64,000 nucleotides of DNA from Streptomyces violaceusniger (GCA_005405945.1 BJHW01000001.1:5766001-5830000), one strand, 5' to 3'; shown: positions 1-9,799, numbered from the stretch's first letter. Notes: generated from the sequence alone by a model not told the origin. Numbers and translations: made by a program.

Positions 1-56
1 TGGTCGGCATACGCCATACGTGTATCCGCACCTCGACCCACCCAGGAGGCCCGCCC

Positions 57-1447
57 GTGGCCGCGCCCACCAGCCGCAAGTTCCTCGGACGCCCGTCGCT
101 GCCCGAGCGGACGTTCGTCATCAACGCGCTGCGCACCGAGACCGTCGGCGGTGTGATCCTCCTGGTGGCCGCCATCGTGGCGCTGGTCCTCGCCAACACC
201 CCCCTCAGCGGCGTCTACGGAGACATCAGGGACTTCTCCTTCGGCCCCAGGCGCTGCATCTGCGTCTCTCGGTCGCTTCCTGGGCCACCGACGGCCTGCT
301 GACGATCTTCTTCTTCGTCGCCGGTATCGAGCTCAAGCGTGAGCTGGTCGCGGGCGAGCTGCGCGACCCCAAGGCCGCCGCGCTCCCCGTGATCGCCGCC
401 GTCTGCGGCATGGTCGTGCCCGCCCTCGTCTATGTCACCGTCAGCGCGAGCGGCGACGGCAGCCTCAAGGGCTGGGCCGTGCCGACCGCCACCGATATCG
501 CCTTCGCGCTCGCCGTCCTCGCCGTGATCGGCACCGCGCTGCCCGCCGCGTTGCGCGCCTTCCTGCTCACCCTCGCGGTCGTCGACGACCTCGGCGCGAT
601 CCTCATCATCGCGATCTTCTTCACCCAGCACATCAACTTCGTCGCCCTGATCCTGTCCGTCGCCGCGCTCGCCCTCTTCTGGCTGCTGCACCGCAAGGGC
701 GTCCGGACGGCCTGGATATACCTCCCGCTCGCCGTGGTGATCTGGGCGCTGATGCACGCCAGCGGGGTGCATGCCACCGTCTCCGGCGTCGCGATGGGCC
801 TGATCATGCGCTGCACCGTGCGGGAAGGCGAGGAGCGTTCCCCCGCCGAGCGCGTCGAGCACCGGGTGCGCCCGGTGTCGGCGGGGTTGGCGGTGCCGCT
901 GTTCGCGCTGTTCGCGGCCGGGGTGCCACTCTCCGGCGGCGCCGTGGCCGATGTCTTCACCCGCCCGGAGACCCTCGGCGTCGTCCTCGGCCTCGTCGTG
1001 GGCAAGGCCGTCGGCATCTTCGGCGGCTCCTGGTGCGCCGCCCGCTTCACCAGGGCCGAGCTGAACGAAGACCTGGCCTGGGCCGATGTCTTCGCCGTGG
1101 CCACCCTCGCCGGAATCGGCTTCACCGTCTCCCTCCTCATCGACGAACTCGCCTTCTCCGGCGATCCCACGCTCGCCGAGGAGGTCAAGGCGGCGGTCCT
1201 CATCGGCTCGCTGACCGCCGCCCTGTTCGCCGGGATCCTCCTCAAACTGCGCAACACCAAGTACCAGCGGCTGTGTCAGGAGGAGGAGCGGGACGAGGAC
1301 ATGGACGGCATCCCGGACGTCTATGAGCTCGACAGCCCCGCGTACCACCTGCGGATGGCCGCCATTCACGAGGCAAAGGCCGCCGAGCACCGGCGGCTTG
1401 CCGAAGTGGCTGCCGCAAACGACTCCGGCGACGATGGTCCGGCATGA
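57..1447 (+). CDS. nhaA: Na+/H+ antiporter NhaA (one frameshift near 249)
   Basis: Inner-membrane antiporter that exports Na+ in exchange for protons. The GTG start at 57 sits 7 bases after a perfect AGGAGG (44-49). The first 64 residues, including the first membrane helix, are in one frame. Near 245-252 the reading must move to the next frame, which continues with TDGLLTIFFFVAGIELKREL and runs to the stop. One missing base in the GGCCCC(G)AGG stretch explains this. The family aspartates are present: TDIAF on the helix IV equivalent and the VVDDLG pair on helix V. About 463 residues when repaired, normal for an actinobacterial NhaA with a hydrophilic tail. Identity is certain; whether the break is real or a sequence error is inferred. 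Confidence 0.9.
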
Positions 1448-1595
1448 TCTGAGAGGCTTGACAGCCGCAGAAATGCGCAGAAGACGTAGCAAGCACTGAC
1501 GACGTACCAAGCGTGGACGACACAGCACGAGCAGCACGACGCACAACACGCACAAGACACGAGCGTAAGACGCACAAGAGCAGAGGGAGATGGCG

Positions 1596-2057
1596 ATGAG
1601 CGCAGCCGACGACGGCGGCAACCGCAGCCTCGGCCAGCTGGTGGCGACGGCGACCACCGAGCTGTCGGCGCTGGTGCACGACGAGATCGCGCTGGCCAAG
1701 GCCGAGCTCCGGGTGGGGGCCAAGAAGGCCGCGGTCGGCAGCGGCGCGGGGATGGTAGCCGGGGTGCTGCTGCTGTTCTCGCTGCCGGTGCTGAGTTTCG
1801 CCCTCGCCTACGGGATGCGCTCGTGGACCGGCCTCGGCCTCGCCTGGTGCTTCCTGATCGTGGGCGGGATCTACTGGCTGTTCGCCGGGATCCTGGGACT
1901 GCTGGCGCTGCTGAAGTTCAAGAAGGTCAAGGCCCCGAAGCGGTCGATTTCCTCGTCCAAGGAGACGGCCGCCGTACTGGGGAGCGTCAAGCCGCATCCG
2001 CGTGCCGCGAGCAATGGCGGACGCCCGGCGCGGGATGTGACACGCTCGTCGGCATGA
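1596..2057 (+). CDS. Phage-holin-family small membrane protein (DUF1469-like)
   Basis: About 153 residues, with an amphipathic N-terminus and two membrane helices (roughly residues 50-75 and 82-108), then a basic tail. This matches the actinobacterial holin-X / DUF1469 family, which despite its name is a chromosomal membrane protein of unknown role. The start at 1596 is chosen because AGGGAG ends at 1589 and gives normal spacing; the ATG at 1590 would touch it. The stop overlaps the next gene's ATG as ATGA (2054-2057), so the two are translationally coupled. There is no prophage context. Confidence 0.8.
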   Translation: MSAADDGGNRSLGQLVATATTELSALVHDEIALAKAELRVGAKKAAVGSGAGMVAGVLLLFSLPVLSFALAYGMRSWTGLGLAWCFLIVGGIYWLFAGILGLLALLKFKKVKAPKRSISSSKETAAVLGSVKPHPRAASNGGRPARDVTRSSA

Positions 2058-2980
2058 CCGTCCCTGATACCTCCGCGTCGGTCGTACGGCTCGACGGCCC
2101 CTGGACCCACCGGGATGTCGCGGCCAACGGCGCACGCTTCCACATCGCCGAGCTGGGTGACGGCCCGCTGGTGCTGCTGCTGCACGGCTTTCCGCAGTTC
2201 TGGTGGACCTGGCGGCACCAGCTGCCCGCGCTCGCCGACGCCGGCTATCGCGCGGTCGCGATGGATCTGCGCGGGGTGGGCGGCAGCGACCGTACGCCGC
2301 GGGGCTACGACCCGGCCAACCTCGCCCTCGACATCACCGGTGTGATCCGCTCGCTGGGTGAGCCGGACGCCGCGCTCGTCGGCCATGACCTGGGCGGATA
2401 CCTTGCGTGGACGGCCGCCGTGATGCGGCCGAAGCTGGTGCGGCGGCTCGCGGTGGCCTCGATGCCGCATCCCCGTCGCTGGCGCTCGGCGATGCTCGCG
2501 GACGTCAAGCAGAGCGCCGCCAGTTCCCATATCTGGGGCTTCCAGCGGCCCTGGCTGCCCGAGCGCCAACTGGTCGCGGACGACGCGGCGGCCGTGGGGC
2601 GGCTGATCCGGGACTGGTCCGGACCGCGGCTGCCCGAGGACGAGGCGGTGGAGGTCTACCAGCGTGCGATGCGCATCCCCTCGACCGCGCACTGTTCGAT
2701 CGAGCCGTACCGCTGGATGGTGCGGTCGCTGGCACGGCCGGACGGTTTCCAGTTCAACCGGCGGATGAAGCGGCCGGTGCGGGTGCCCACCCTGCATCTG
2801 CACGGGTCACTCGACCCGGTGATGCGCACCCGCAGCGCGGCGGGCTCCGGTGAGTATGTGGAGGCCCCCTACCGCTGGCGGCTCTTCGACGGGCTCGGCC
2901 ACTTCCCGCACGAGGAGGACCCCCGGGCCTTCAGCACCGAACTGATCAACTGGCTGAAGGACCCCGAACCCGACCGCTGA
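2054..2980 (+). CDS. Alpha/beta hydrolase, epoxide-hydrolase-like
   Basis: 308 residues. The HGFP oxyanion motif is near residue 38. The nucleophile elbow reads GHDLGG, with Asp rather than Ser as nucleophile, which fits soluble epoxide hydrolases and haloalkane dehalogenases. The C-terminal GLGHFPHEE supplies the catalytic His. Likely a cytoplasmic detoxification enzyme; the substrate cannot be read from sequence. The start overlaps the stop of the upstream membrane protein (ATGA), so the pair is probably one operon. It converges on the MarP gene downstream. Confidence 0.85.
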   Translation: MTVPDTSASVVRLDGPWTHRDVAANGARFHIAELGDGPLVLLLHGFPQFWWTWRHQLPALADAGYRAVAMDLRGVGGSDRTPRGYDPANLALDITGVIRSLGEPDAALVGHDLGGYLAWTAAVMRPKLVRRLAVASMPHPRRWRSAMLADVKQSAASSHIWGFQRPWLPERQLVADDAAAVGRLIRDWSGPRLPEDEAVEVYQRAMRIPSTAHCSIEPYRWMVRSLARPDGFQFNRRMKRPVRVPTLHLHGSLDPVMRTRSAAGSGEYVEAPYRWRLFDGLGHFPHEEDPRAFSTELINWLKDPEPDR

Positions 2981-3123
2981 GCGTCATCGGACGTACGCAT
3001 TCCGACCACATCCCCGCGCACGGGCGAACATCTGTTTTTCGAACAGCCAATTGCCTGGAGCATAGGCCAATTGCCGCAGCCAGCGGCGATTACGGACCTT
3101 GGGTCAGGGGCACACACCGGGGT

Positions 3124-3327
3124 ATGGGCTGGACGCACGACTACCGTGACGCACCAAACAGCCGCGGCCCCGAGGCCGCCGCTACTGCCAATGCCGCGCT
3201 GAGCGTTTCCGAGCGGGGCGGCTCCGGGCCTACCCAAGGCCATGACCCGAACATCGGGATTCCCCGCATCATCCGCCGCCGGGCCCGGTGGGTCTCGGCG
3301 CGACTGCGCCATCCACGCAGCCGCTAG
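3124..3327 (+). CDS. Possible small basic protein, 67 residues
   Basis: The only credible frame in the 389-base gap between the convergent hydrolase and MarP genes. The product is polar and ends in a strongly basic segment (IIRRRARWVSARLRHPRSR). No domain is recognised and the ribosome site is weak (GGGG just before ATG). I see no clear terminator in this gap. It could be a real small protein or chance coding in GC-rich DNA. Confidence 0.35.
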   Translation: MGWTHDYRDAPNSRGPEAAATANAALSVSERGGSGPTQGHDPNIGIPRIIRRRARWVSARLRHPRSR

Positions 3328-3369
3328 CAGTATCCCGGGCGCGGCCCGGGGCCACGGCGACACCGGAAA

Positions 3370-4572
3370 CTAGAGGGCACACCCCTGGCTGTCCACCGGC
3401 TGGTCGGCCGTGCGCCCTTTCTGGATGTCCTCGCTCACCTCGTCCGCCGTCAGCGCATACCCCGTGTTGGCGTCGTCGAGGGACTTGGCGAAGACCACGC
3501 CGTACACCCGCCCCTGCGGGGTGAGCAGCGGACCTCCGGAGTTGCCCTGCCGCACCGTCGCGTACAGCGAGTACACATCGCGGTGCACGGTGGAGCGGCG
3601 GTAGATGTCGGGGCCATTGGCCTCGATACGGCCGCGGACGCGGGCCGCGCGCACATCGAAGGCGCCGTTCTCCGGGAAGCCGGCGACGATCGCGCCATCA
3701 CCGGTGCCCGCGTCTTCCTGCGCGAACTGCAGCGCCGGGGCCTGCAGCGAGGGCACATCGAGGACCGCGATGTCGCGCTTCCAGTCGTAGAGCACGACCT
3801 TGGCGTCATAGAGCCGGCCCTCGCCGCCTATCTGCACGGTCGGGTCGCTGACGCCGCCGACGACGTGGGCGTTGGTCATGACCCGGTTCGGGGCGAAGAC
3901 GAAGCCGCTGCCCTCGAGGACCTTGCCGCAGCTGGGGGCGGTGCCGACGACCTTGACGATGCTCTCCTGCGCCCGCGTGGCCACCGGCGACTGGGCGAGC
4001 GCGGGGTCGGGCTGCGGCACCGAGGTGATCGGCTCGTTGGCGAAGGGCGAGAAGACCTGCGGGAAGCCGTTCTGCGCGAGCACCGAGGAGAAGTCGGTGA
4101 ACCAGGTGTTCGCCTCGTCGGGAACGACGCGGGACACCCCGAGCAGCACCTTGGAGTCGCGGACCTCCCTGCCCAGGGTGGGGAGCGAGGTCTGCGCCAC
4201 CAGGGAGCCGATCAGCCAGGCCACCAGCAGCATCGCCAGGACGTTCACCAGCGCGCCGCCGGTCGCGTCCAGGGCGCGCGCCGGTGACCAGGTGATGTAC
4301 CGCCGCAGCTTGTTCCCCAGGTGGGTGGTGGCCGCCTGGCCGACCGAGGCGCACACGATCACCAGGACGATCGCCACCACGGCACCGACGGTGCCCGGGG
4401 ACGCCTTGTCGTCGGTGGTGCCGTCCCATATGAGCGGCAGCAGATAGACCGCGATCAGCCCGCCTCCGATGAACCCCGTCACCGACAGCACGCCGACGAC
4501 GAAACCCTGGCGGTAGCCGACGATCGCGAACCACACGGCGGCGAGCAGCAGCAGGATGTCCAGCACATTCAC
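3370..4572 (-). CDS. MarP-type membrane serine protease (colicin V domain + trypsin domain)
   Basis: 400 residues. The first ~150 form four membrane helices of the colicin-V-production type. The rest is a trypsin-like domain with His in TNAHVVGG, Asp in KRDIAVLDV and Ser in GNSGGPLL. This is the layout of mycobacterial MarP (Rv3671c), a periplasmic protease linked to acid and cell-wall stress. GTG start at 4572, 12 bases after the NUDIX stop, so it is probably in the nth-NUDIX-marP operon. Function in Streptomyces is inferred from the family. Confidence 0.9.
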   Translation of the reverse strand: MNVLDILLLLAAVWFAIVGYRQGFVVGVLSVTGFIGGGLIAVYLLPLIWDGTTDDKASPGTVGAVVAIVLVIVCASVGQAATTHLGNKLRRYITWSPARALDATGGALVNVLAMLLVAWLIGSLVAQTSLPTLGREVRDSKVLLGVSRVVPDEANTWFTDFSSVLAQNGFPQVFSPFANEPITSVPQPDPALAQSPVATRAQESIVKVVGTAPSCGKVLEGSGFVFAPNRVMTNAHVVGGVSDPTVQIGGEGRLYDAKVVLYDWKRDIAVLDVPSLQAPALQFAQEDAGTGDGAIVAGFPENGAFDVRAARVRGRIEANGPDIYRRSTVHRDVYSLYATVRQGNSGGPLLTPQGRVYGVVFAKSLDDANTGYALTADEVSEDIQKGRTADQPVDSQGCAL

Positions 4573-4584
4573 CGGAACACCGTC

Positions 4585-5267
4585 TCACGCGCGCCAGTCG
4601 AGTGGGACGTGCTTGGCTCGGTCCCACGGTCGCTCCCAGCCCGCGTAATGCAGGATGCGATCGATCACTCCGGCGGTGAAACCCCAGACCAGAGCGGATC
4701 CCACCAGGAAGGCGGGCCCCCGGTGGCCGCTGGGGTGGACGGTGGTGGCCCGGTTCGCCGGGTCCGTGAGATCCGCCACGGGGACCGTGAAGACCCGGGC
4801 CGTCTCCGCCGGGTCCACCGGCCCGACCGGGGTGGGCCGGCGCCACCAGCCCAGCACCGGGGTGACGACGAAGCCGCTCACCGGGATGTAGAGCCGCGGC
4901 AGCACCGCGAAGACCTGGACCCCGAGGGGTCGAGCCCGGTCTCCTCCTCGGCCTCGCGCAGCGCCGCGCGCAGCGGGCCCTCCTCCTCCGGATCGCCGTC
5001 CTCCGGGTCGAGGGCACCGCCGGGGAAGGAGGGCTGGCCGGCGTGCGAGCGCAGCGAGCCGGAGCGCTCCATGAGCAGCAGCTCGGGGCCGCCGGGGCCC
5101 TCGCCGAAGAGCACCAGCACGGCGGAGGGGCGGCCTCCGCCCTGCGCGGGCGGCAGATACCGGCTCAGCTGGCGCGGCTCGATCGTCTCGGCCAGCCGGG
5201 CCACCGGGAGCAGCCACTCGGGCAGCCCCTGGGCGCTGACCTCCACATCCCCGTACGTGCTCGTCAC
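4585..5267 (-). CDS. NUDIX hydrolase, CoA-pyrophosphatase type (one frameshift near 4921)
   Basis: Cytoplasmic NUDIX enzyme. The box is present as FPGGALDPEDGD...REAEEETGL. Just after this, near 4921, the frame breaks. The rest of the fold (GVQVFAVLPRLYIPVSGFVV to the end) continues in the next frame, as expected from one missing base in a GACCCC run. The GTG start at 5267 overlaps the nth stop (GTGA), showing translational coupling. About 227 residues when repaired. Members of this subfamily with the RLYIPVSG-like segment often cleave CoA or nucleotide diphosphates; the exact substrate is not shown by sequence. Confidence 0.85.
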
Positions 5268-6178
5268 CCGGCGGCTCCCAGGGGGGCGGCGGGACGGCCG
5301 GGGTAGTCGGACGGCGGGCGCAGGCGCTGGCCCGGCTGGCCGCCCATCTCGTACTTCAGCAGCTTCTTCGCCTTGTCCGGGTCGGTCTCGCCCTCCCCGT
5401 ACGCCGGGCAGAGCGGGGCGATCGGGCAGGCGCCGCACGCGGGCTTGCGGGCGTGGCAGACGCGGCGGCCGTGGAAGATGATGCGGTGCGAGAGCATCGT
5501 CCACTCGCTCTTGGGGAAGAGCGCGGCGATCTCCGCCTCGACCTTCTCGGGGTCCTCCTGGGCGGTCCACTTCCAGCGCCGCACCAGCCGCCCGAAGTGC
5601 GTGTCCACGGTCAGGCCCGGCACCCCGAAGGCGTTGCCGAGCACCACATTGGCCGTCTTACGGCCGACACCGGGCAGGGTGACCAGGTCCTCGAGCCGGC
5701 CCGGGACCTCGCCGCCGAAGCGGTCGCGGAGGGCGGCGGACAGGCCGAGCAGCGATTTGGCCTTGGCGCGGAAGAAGCCGGTGGGCCGGATCAGCTGCTC
5801 CAGGGCCTCCGGGTCCGCGGCCGCCATGTCCTCGGGCGTCGGATAGGCGGCGAAGAGGGCGGGGGTGGTCTGGTTGACCCGCAGATCGGTGGTCTGGGCC
5901 GAGAGGACCGTGGCCACCAGCAGCTGGAACGAGTTCTCGAAGTCCAGCTCGGGATGGGCGTACGGATACACCTCGGCGAGCTCGCGGTTGATGCGCCGGG
6001 CGCGGCGGACGAGGGCGAGCCGGGACTCGGGACGGGCGCTCTTCGAGCCCTTGACCGATTTATGTGGTTTCGAGGCTTCTGTCGAGTCGGCGGACCCTTG
6101 TTCGCCCACGGCGGAATTACGAGGTGCGGTCACCCGTCCGGCCCCCTTGCCCTGTGCTCTCACCGGCGTATTGGACAC
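5264..6178 (-). CDS. nth: Endonuclease III (base-excision repair)
   Basis: 304 residues. DNA glycosylase/AP lyase removing oxidised pyrimidines. The helix-hairpin-helix LPGVGRKTAN carries the catalytic Lys, and VDTHFGRL carries the catalytic Asp. The [4Fe-4S] ligands are the C-x6-C-x2-C-x5-C cluster near the C-terminus (CHARKPACGACPIAPLC). The first ~50 residues are a polar, poorly conserved extension typical of actinomycetes, so a later start is possible. First gene of a likely operon with the NUDIX and MarP genes; divergent from crp. Confidence 0.95.
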   Translation of the reverse strand: MSNTPVRAQGKGAGRVTAPRNSAVGEQGSADSTEASKPHKSVKGSKSARPESRLALVRRARRINRELAEVYPYAHPELDFENSFQLLVATVLSAQTTDLRVNQTTPALFAAYPTPEDMAAADPEALEQLIRPTGFFRAKAKSLLGLSAALRDRFGGEVPGRLEDLVTLPGVGRKTANVVLGNAFGVPGLTVDTHFGRLVRRWKWTAQEDPEKVEAEIAALFPKSEWTMLSHRIIFHGRRVCHARKPACGACPIAPLCPAYGEGETDPDKAKKLLKYEMGGQPGQRLRPPSDYPGRPAAPLGAAG

Positions 6179-6280
6179 CCGGCCAGCCTAAGCCCACCCA
6201 CTGACATCCGGCCCGGCCACCGTGAAGAGGCTCCCAATCGGACCCCTGCCGCACAGCTCGGCAGGCCAGTGCGTCAAACT

Positions 6281-6296
6281 TGTGATTGATCGCACT
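6281..6296. promoter_or_regulatory. Possible Crp operator upstream of crp
   Basis: TGTGATTGATCGCACT is an imperfect dyad of the GTG-N8-CAC form, 62 bases before the crp start and between the divergent nth and crp genes. It resembles Crp/Fnr family sites, so autoregulation is plausible. Inferred from sequence only. Confidence 0.4.
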
Positions 6297-6357
6297 GTTT
6301 TACCGTCCGGCATCATGGGGACGTCGGTCCCCTGTGCATGTCGACAAGGAGAGACTC

Positions 6358-7032
6358 GTGGACGACGTTCTGCGGCGCGCCCCGCTCTTCGCGGCGCTCG
6401 ATGACGAGCAGGCCGCTGAGCTGCGCGCCTCCATGGGAGAGGTCACCCTCGCGCGGGGTGACGCGCTCTTCCACGAAGGGGACCCCGGCGACCGCCTGTA
6501 CGTGGTCACCGAGGGCAAGGTGAAGCTCCACCGCACCTCTCCCGACGGCCGCGAGAACATGCTGGCCGTGCTCGGCCCCGGCGAGCTGATCGGCGAGCTG
6601 TCGCTCTTCGACCCGGGCCCGCGCACCGCCACCGCCACCGCCCTCACCGAGGTCAAGCTGCTCGGCCTCGGCCACGGCGATCTCCAGCCGTGGCTGAACG
6701 CCCGCCCCGAGGTCGCCTCCGCGCTGCTGCGCGCGGTCGCCCGGCGTCTGCGCAAGACCAACGACCAGATGTCCGACCTGGTCTTCTCCGACGTCCCCGG
6801 CCGGGTCGCCAGGGCCCTGCTGGACCTGTCGCGCCGCTTCGGCGTGCAGTCGGAGGAAGGCATCCACGTCGTCCACGACCTGACCCAGGAGGAGCTGGCC
6901 CAGCTGGTCGGCGCCTCCCGCGAGACCGTCAACAAGGCGCTCGCCGACTTCGCGGGCCGCGGCTGGCTGCGGCTGGAGGCACGCGCGGTGATCCTGCTGG
7001 ACGTCGAGCGGCTGGCCAAGCGCTCCCGCTGA
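6358..7032 (+). CDS. crp: Crp/Fnr-family transcriptional regulator (Streptomyces Crp)
   Basis: 224 residues, the same length as the characterised Streptomyces coelicolor Crp. Cyclic-nucleotide-binding beta-roll (about 15-120) with GELIGELSLFDPGPRTATA as the phosphate-binding cassette, then a winged helix with TQEELAQLVGASRETVNKAL as recognition region. The GTG start at 6358 follows AAGGAGAG; an upstream in-frame ATG at 6286 lacks a good ribosome site. In Streptomyces this protein affects germination, development and antibiotic synthesis (family knowledge). Followed by a strong terminator. Confidence 0.95.
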   Translation: MDDVLRRAPLFAALDDEQAAELRASMGEVTLARGDALFHEGDPGDRLYVVTEGKVKLHRTSPDGRENMLAVLGPGELIGELSLFDPGPRTATATALTEVKLLGLGHGDLQPWLNARPEVASALLRAVARRLRKTNDQMSDLVFSDVPGRVARALLDLSRRFGVQSEEGIHVVHDLTQEELAQLVGASRETVNKALADFAGRGWLRLEARAVILLDVERLAKRSR

Positions 7033-7060
7033 CGCCGGACGGAACACGAAGACCGAACTA

Positions 7061-7090
7061 AGGGGCCCGCCGGATTCCGGCGGGCCCCTT
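7061..7090. terminator. Bidirectional hairpin terminator after crp
   Basis: A 13-base perfect stem (AGGGGCCCGCCGG / CCGGCGGGCCCCT) with an ATT loop lies between the convergent crp and MBL genes. Confidence 0.85.
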
Positions 7091-7186
7091 ACGGCGCTCA
7101 TGAACGGCTGGCCCTACAGGTACAGGCCACAGGTCCACAGGCTCTGGAAAAGCCGAACTGCCTCAGAGCAGCCCGTGCTCGCGCGG

Positions 7187-8017
7187 TCAGATCAGCCCGT
7201 GCTCGCGCAGATAATCCAGCTGGGCCCGGACCGACAGCTCCGCTGCCGGCCACAGGGACCGGTCCACGTCCGCGTACACGTGGGCCACGACCTCCGAGGG
7301 TGTCCGGTAGCCGTCCTCGACCGCCGTCTCCACCTGCGCGAGCCGGTTGGCGCGATGCGCGAGGTAGTACTCCACGGCGCCCCGCGCGTCGTTCAGCACC
7401 GGCCCGTGGCCCGGCAGGACGGTGTCCACTCCGTCGTCCACCGACAGCGAGCGCAGCCGCCGCAGCGAGTCCAGATAGTCGCCGAGCCGCCCGTCCGGGT
7501 GCGCCACGACGGTCGTGCCCCGCCCGAGCACCGTGTCGCCCGTAAGGACCGCGCCATCGGCCGGCAGGTGGAAGGACAGCGAGTCGGCGGTGTGGCCGGG
7601 CGTGGGCACCACCCGCAGCTCCAGACCGCCGGTGGTTATGACGTCTCCCAGCTCCAGCCCCTCGTCCCCCAGCCGCAGCGCCGGATCCAGCGCCCTTACG
7701 GACGTCCGCGTCAGCTCGGCGAAGCGCGCCGCGCCCTCCGCGTGGTCCGGGTGGCCATGGGTGAGCAGCGTCAGCGCGACGCGCCTGCCCGCCCGCTCGG
7801 CGGTCGCGATGACCTCCTTGAGGTGGGCGTCGTCCAGCGGCCCGGGGTCGATGACGACGGCCAGGTCGGAGTCGGGCTCGGCGACGATCCAGGTGTTGGT
7901 GCCGTCCAGGGTCATGGGCGAGGCGTTCGGCGCCAAGACGCAGACGGCCCGGTCGGTGGCCGGGCCGCCGATGGTGCCCCCGCGCGGCTGGCCGGGCAGA
8001 GCGGATGCGTACGTCAT
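7187..8017 (-). CDS. MBL-fold metallo-hydrolase
   Basis: 276 residues. The metal site THGHPDH (HxHxDH) is near residue 90. Further ligands are the His in PTPGHTADS, the Asp in LTGDTVLG and the His in LPGHGPV. It resembles the LACTB2 / RNase-Z-like branch of the beta-lactamase fold; the substrate is unknown. The ATG at 8017 is chosen because the upstream NUDIX gene, once its lost base is restored, stops exactly over this start (ATGA). Its final codons lie in a 16-base sequence that is repeated directly downstream (7169-7184 and 7193-7208). Confidence 0.88.
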   Translation of the reverse strand: MTYASALPGQPRGGTIGGPATDRAVCVLAPNASPMTLDGTNTWIVAEPDSDLAVVIDPGPLDDAHLKEVIATAERAGRRVALTLLTHGHPDHAEGAARFAELTRTSVRALDPALRLGDEGLELGDVITTGGLELRVVPTPGHTADSLSFHLPADGAVLTGDTVLGRGTTVVAHPDGRLGDYLDSLRRLRSLSVDDGVDTVLPGHGPVLNDARGAVEYYLAHRANRLAQVETAVEDGYRTPSEVVAHVYADVDRSLWPAAELSVRAQLDYLREHGLI

Positions 8018-9097
8018 GCGGAAGGTCCCCCGTGGCTCCCGGGATGTGCTTGGTGAATTCATCATGGCCCGGCCAGCTCAGCACCAGTTCCCCGTTCTCC
8101 ACCCGCGCCCGGGCCAGGACCGGCGTCAGATCCCGGTCCGCCGCGGCGGCCAGCGCGTCGGCGACCGAGCCGTAGGCCGCGAGCTGGCGCAGCGTCGCGA
8201 TCGTGGGCGGCATCATCAGCAGCTCGCCCCGGTCGTAGCCGTCGGCCGCGTCACCCGGACGGATCCACACGGTCCGGTCGGCCTCCGTGGAGGCATTACG
8301 GGTGCGCTGCCCCCGCGGCAGTGCAGCCACGAAGAACCAGGTGTCGTAGCGGCGCGGTTCGAACTCCGGGGTGATCCAGCGCGCCCAGCAGCTCAGCAGG
8401 TCCGAGCGGAGTACGAGCCCCCGGCGGTCCAGGAACTCCGCGAAGGACAGGTCCCGGGCGACCAGCGCCGCGCGGTCCGCCTCCCAGTCGTCCCCCGTCG
8501 TGTCCGCGACCACGGTGTGCGGCGTCGGGCCCGCCAGCAGCACCCCCGCCTCCTCGAAGGTCTCCCGGACCGCCGCGCACACGATGGCCTGCGCCTGCGT
8601 CCCCTCGCTCGGGTCCAGGCCCAGCCGCCGCGCCCACTGGGCCCGTGAGGGACCGGCCCAGGTGACCATCCGCTCGTCGCGCGGGTCCACCGAGCCGCCC
8701 GGATAGGCGTACGCGCCTCCGGCGAAGGCCATGGAGGCGCGTCTGCGCAGCATGTAGACGGCGGGACCGGCGGCCCCTCCCGCCGTGTCCTGCGGGCCCT
8801 CTGGGGGCGTCTCAGGGCCTTCAGCGGCCCCCGCGGGCTCCGGCGCCCCCGCGGCCCCCGCGCCGCGTCGGGCTGCTCCGCCGCGTCGAGCCCGTCCGGT
8901 GTGTGCTCCCCGTCCCCGCCCTGTGCGTCCTGTGCGTCCTGTGGTGCGTCCTGCCCGGCCGTTCCGTACGGGTCGTCCCGCAGCAGCAGGACGGTGGCGG
9001 CCCGGCGCGGTGTCACCGGTGTGAGCTCACCGGCCGACAGGAGCCGGATCCGCTCTGGCCACTCGGGTGGGTACCACTGGCCATTCGTAGTGGACAT
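8014..9097 (-). CDS. NUDIX hydrolase (two frameshifts)
   Basis: Starts with MSTTNGQWYPPEWPERIRLL in one frame. A low-complexity Gln/Asp/Ala/Gly linker follows, and the frame changes within about 8830-8890. The NUDIX core (AFAGGAYAYPGGSVD ... AAVRETFEEAGVL) and the rest are in the next frame. Near 8025 a GGGGG run appears one G short: adding it makes the protein end just after DEFTKHIP and places its TGA on the ATG of the MBL gene. As written, the frame instead runs through that gene. About 361 residues when repaired. Substrate unknown. Confidence 0.8.
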
Positions 9098-9328
9098 GGC
9101 CGGATGCTATGCGCTTACGGGCTGATGTTCGAGTGGCCCCCGCGGCGCCACGCCGGGGCCGCTCCGCGCACCGGCCGTCACATCCGGTCCGCGTCCGCGT
9201 ACGCCCGCGGTGCGCCCACCAGCACGCCCGCGCGTGCGCCCACCGACCCGCCGGCGGGACCGCCCACGGACCGCTCGCCGATTCGCAGACCCGGCACCCG
9301 CTGGTTCGCCAGTCCGACCTCTAGTCCG

Positions 9329-9799
9329 CTAGTCCGCGACCTCGACCTGGATCTCGACCTCGACCGGCGCGTCCAAGGGCAGCACCGCCACGCCCACCGC
9401 GCTGCGCGCGTGCACGCCCGCGTCGCCCAGGGCCTCGCCCAGCAGCTCGCTCGCGCCGTTGATGACACCCGGCTGGCCGGTGAAGTCCGGCGCCGAGGCG
9501 ACGAAGCCGACGACCTTCACGACCCGCACGATCCGGTCCAGGTCGCCGACGACCGACTTCACGGCGGCCAGCGCGTTCAGCGCACAGGTGCGCGCCAGGT
9601 CCTTGGCCTCCTCCGGGGTGACCTCCGCGCCGACCTTGCCGGTCACGCCCAGCTTCCCCTCGACCAGCGGCAGCTGACCCGAGGTGTAGACGTACGGGCC
9701 GGTGCGGAGCGCGGGCACATAGGAGGCCAGGGGCGCCGCGACGGCGGGCAGCGTCAGGCCGAGCCCGGCGAGCCTGCCCTCGACCGTGCCGTCCGCCAT
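9329..9799 (-). CDS. RidA-family protein
   Basis: 156 residues. YjgF/YER057c/UK114 fold: RTGPYVYTSGQLPLVEGKLG at the N-terminal half and DFTGQPGVINGASELLGEALG near the end. RidA proteins hydrolyse reactive enamine/imine intermediates. The specific arginine of the canonical active site is not obvious in the C-terminal part, so this may be a divergent member. The start at 9799 shares one base with the stop of the DUF4177 gene (TGATG), so the two are coupled. Confidence 0.88.
   Translation of the reverse strand: MADGTVEGRLAGLGLTLPAVAAPLASYVPALRTGPYVYTSGQLPLVEGKLGVTGKVGAEVTPEEAKDLARTCALNALAAVKSVVGDLDRIVRVVKVVGFVASAPDFTGQPGVINGASELLGEALGDAGVHARSAVGVAVLPLDAPVEVEIQVEVAD

Noticed and set aside
1596..2057. 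Prophage, suggested by a holin-family protein
   Set aside because: No other phage gene nearby. This family is a normal chromosomal membrane protein in actinomycetes.
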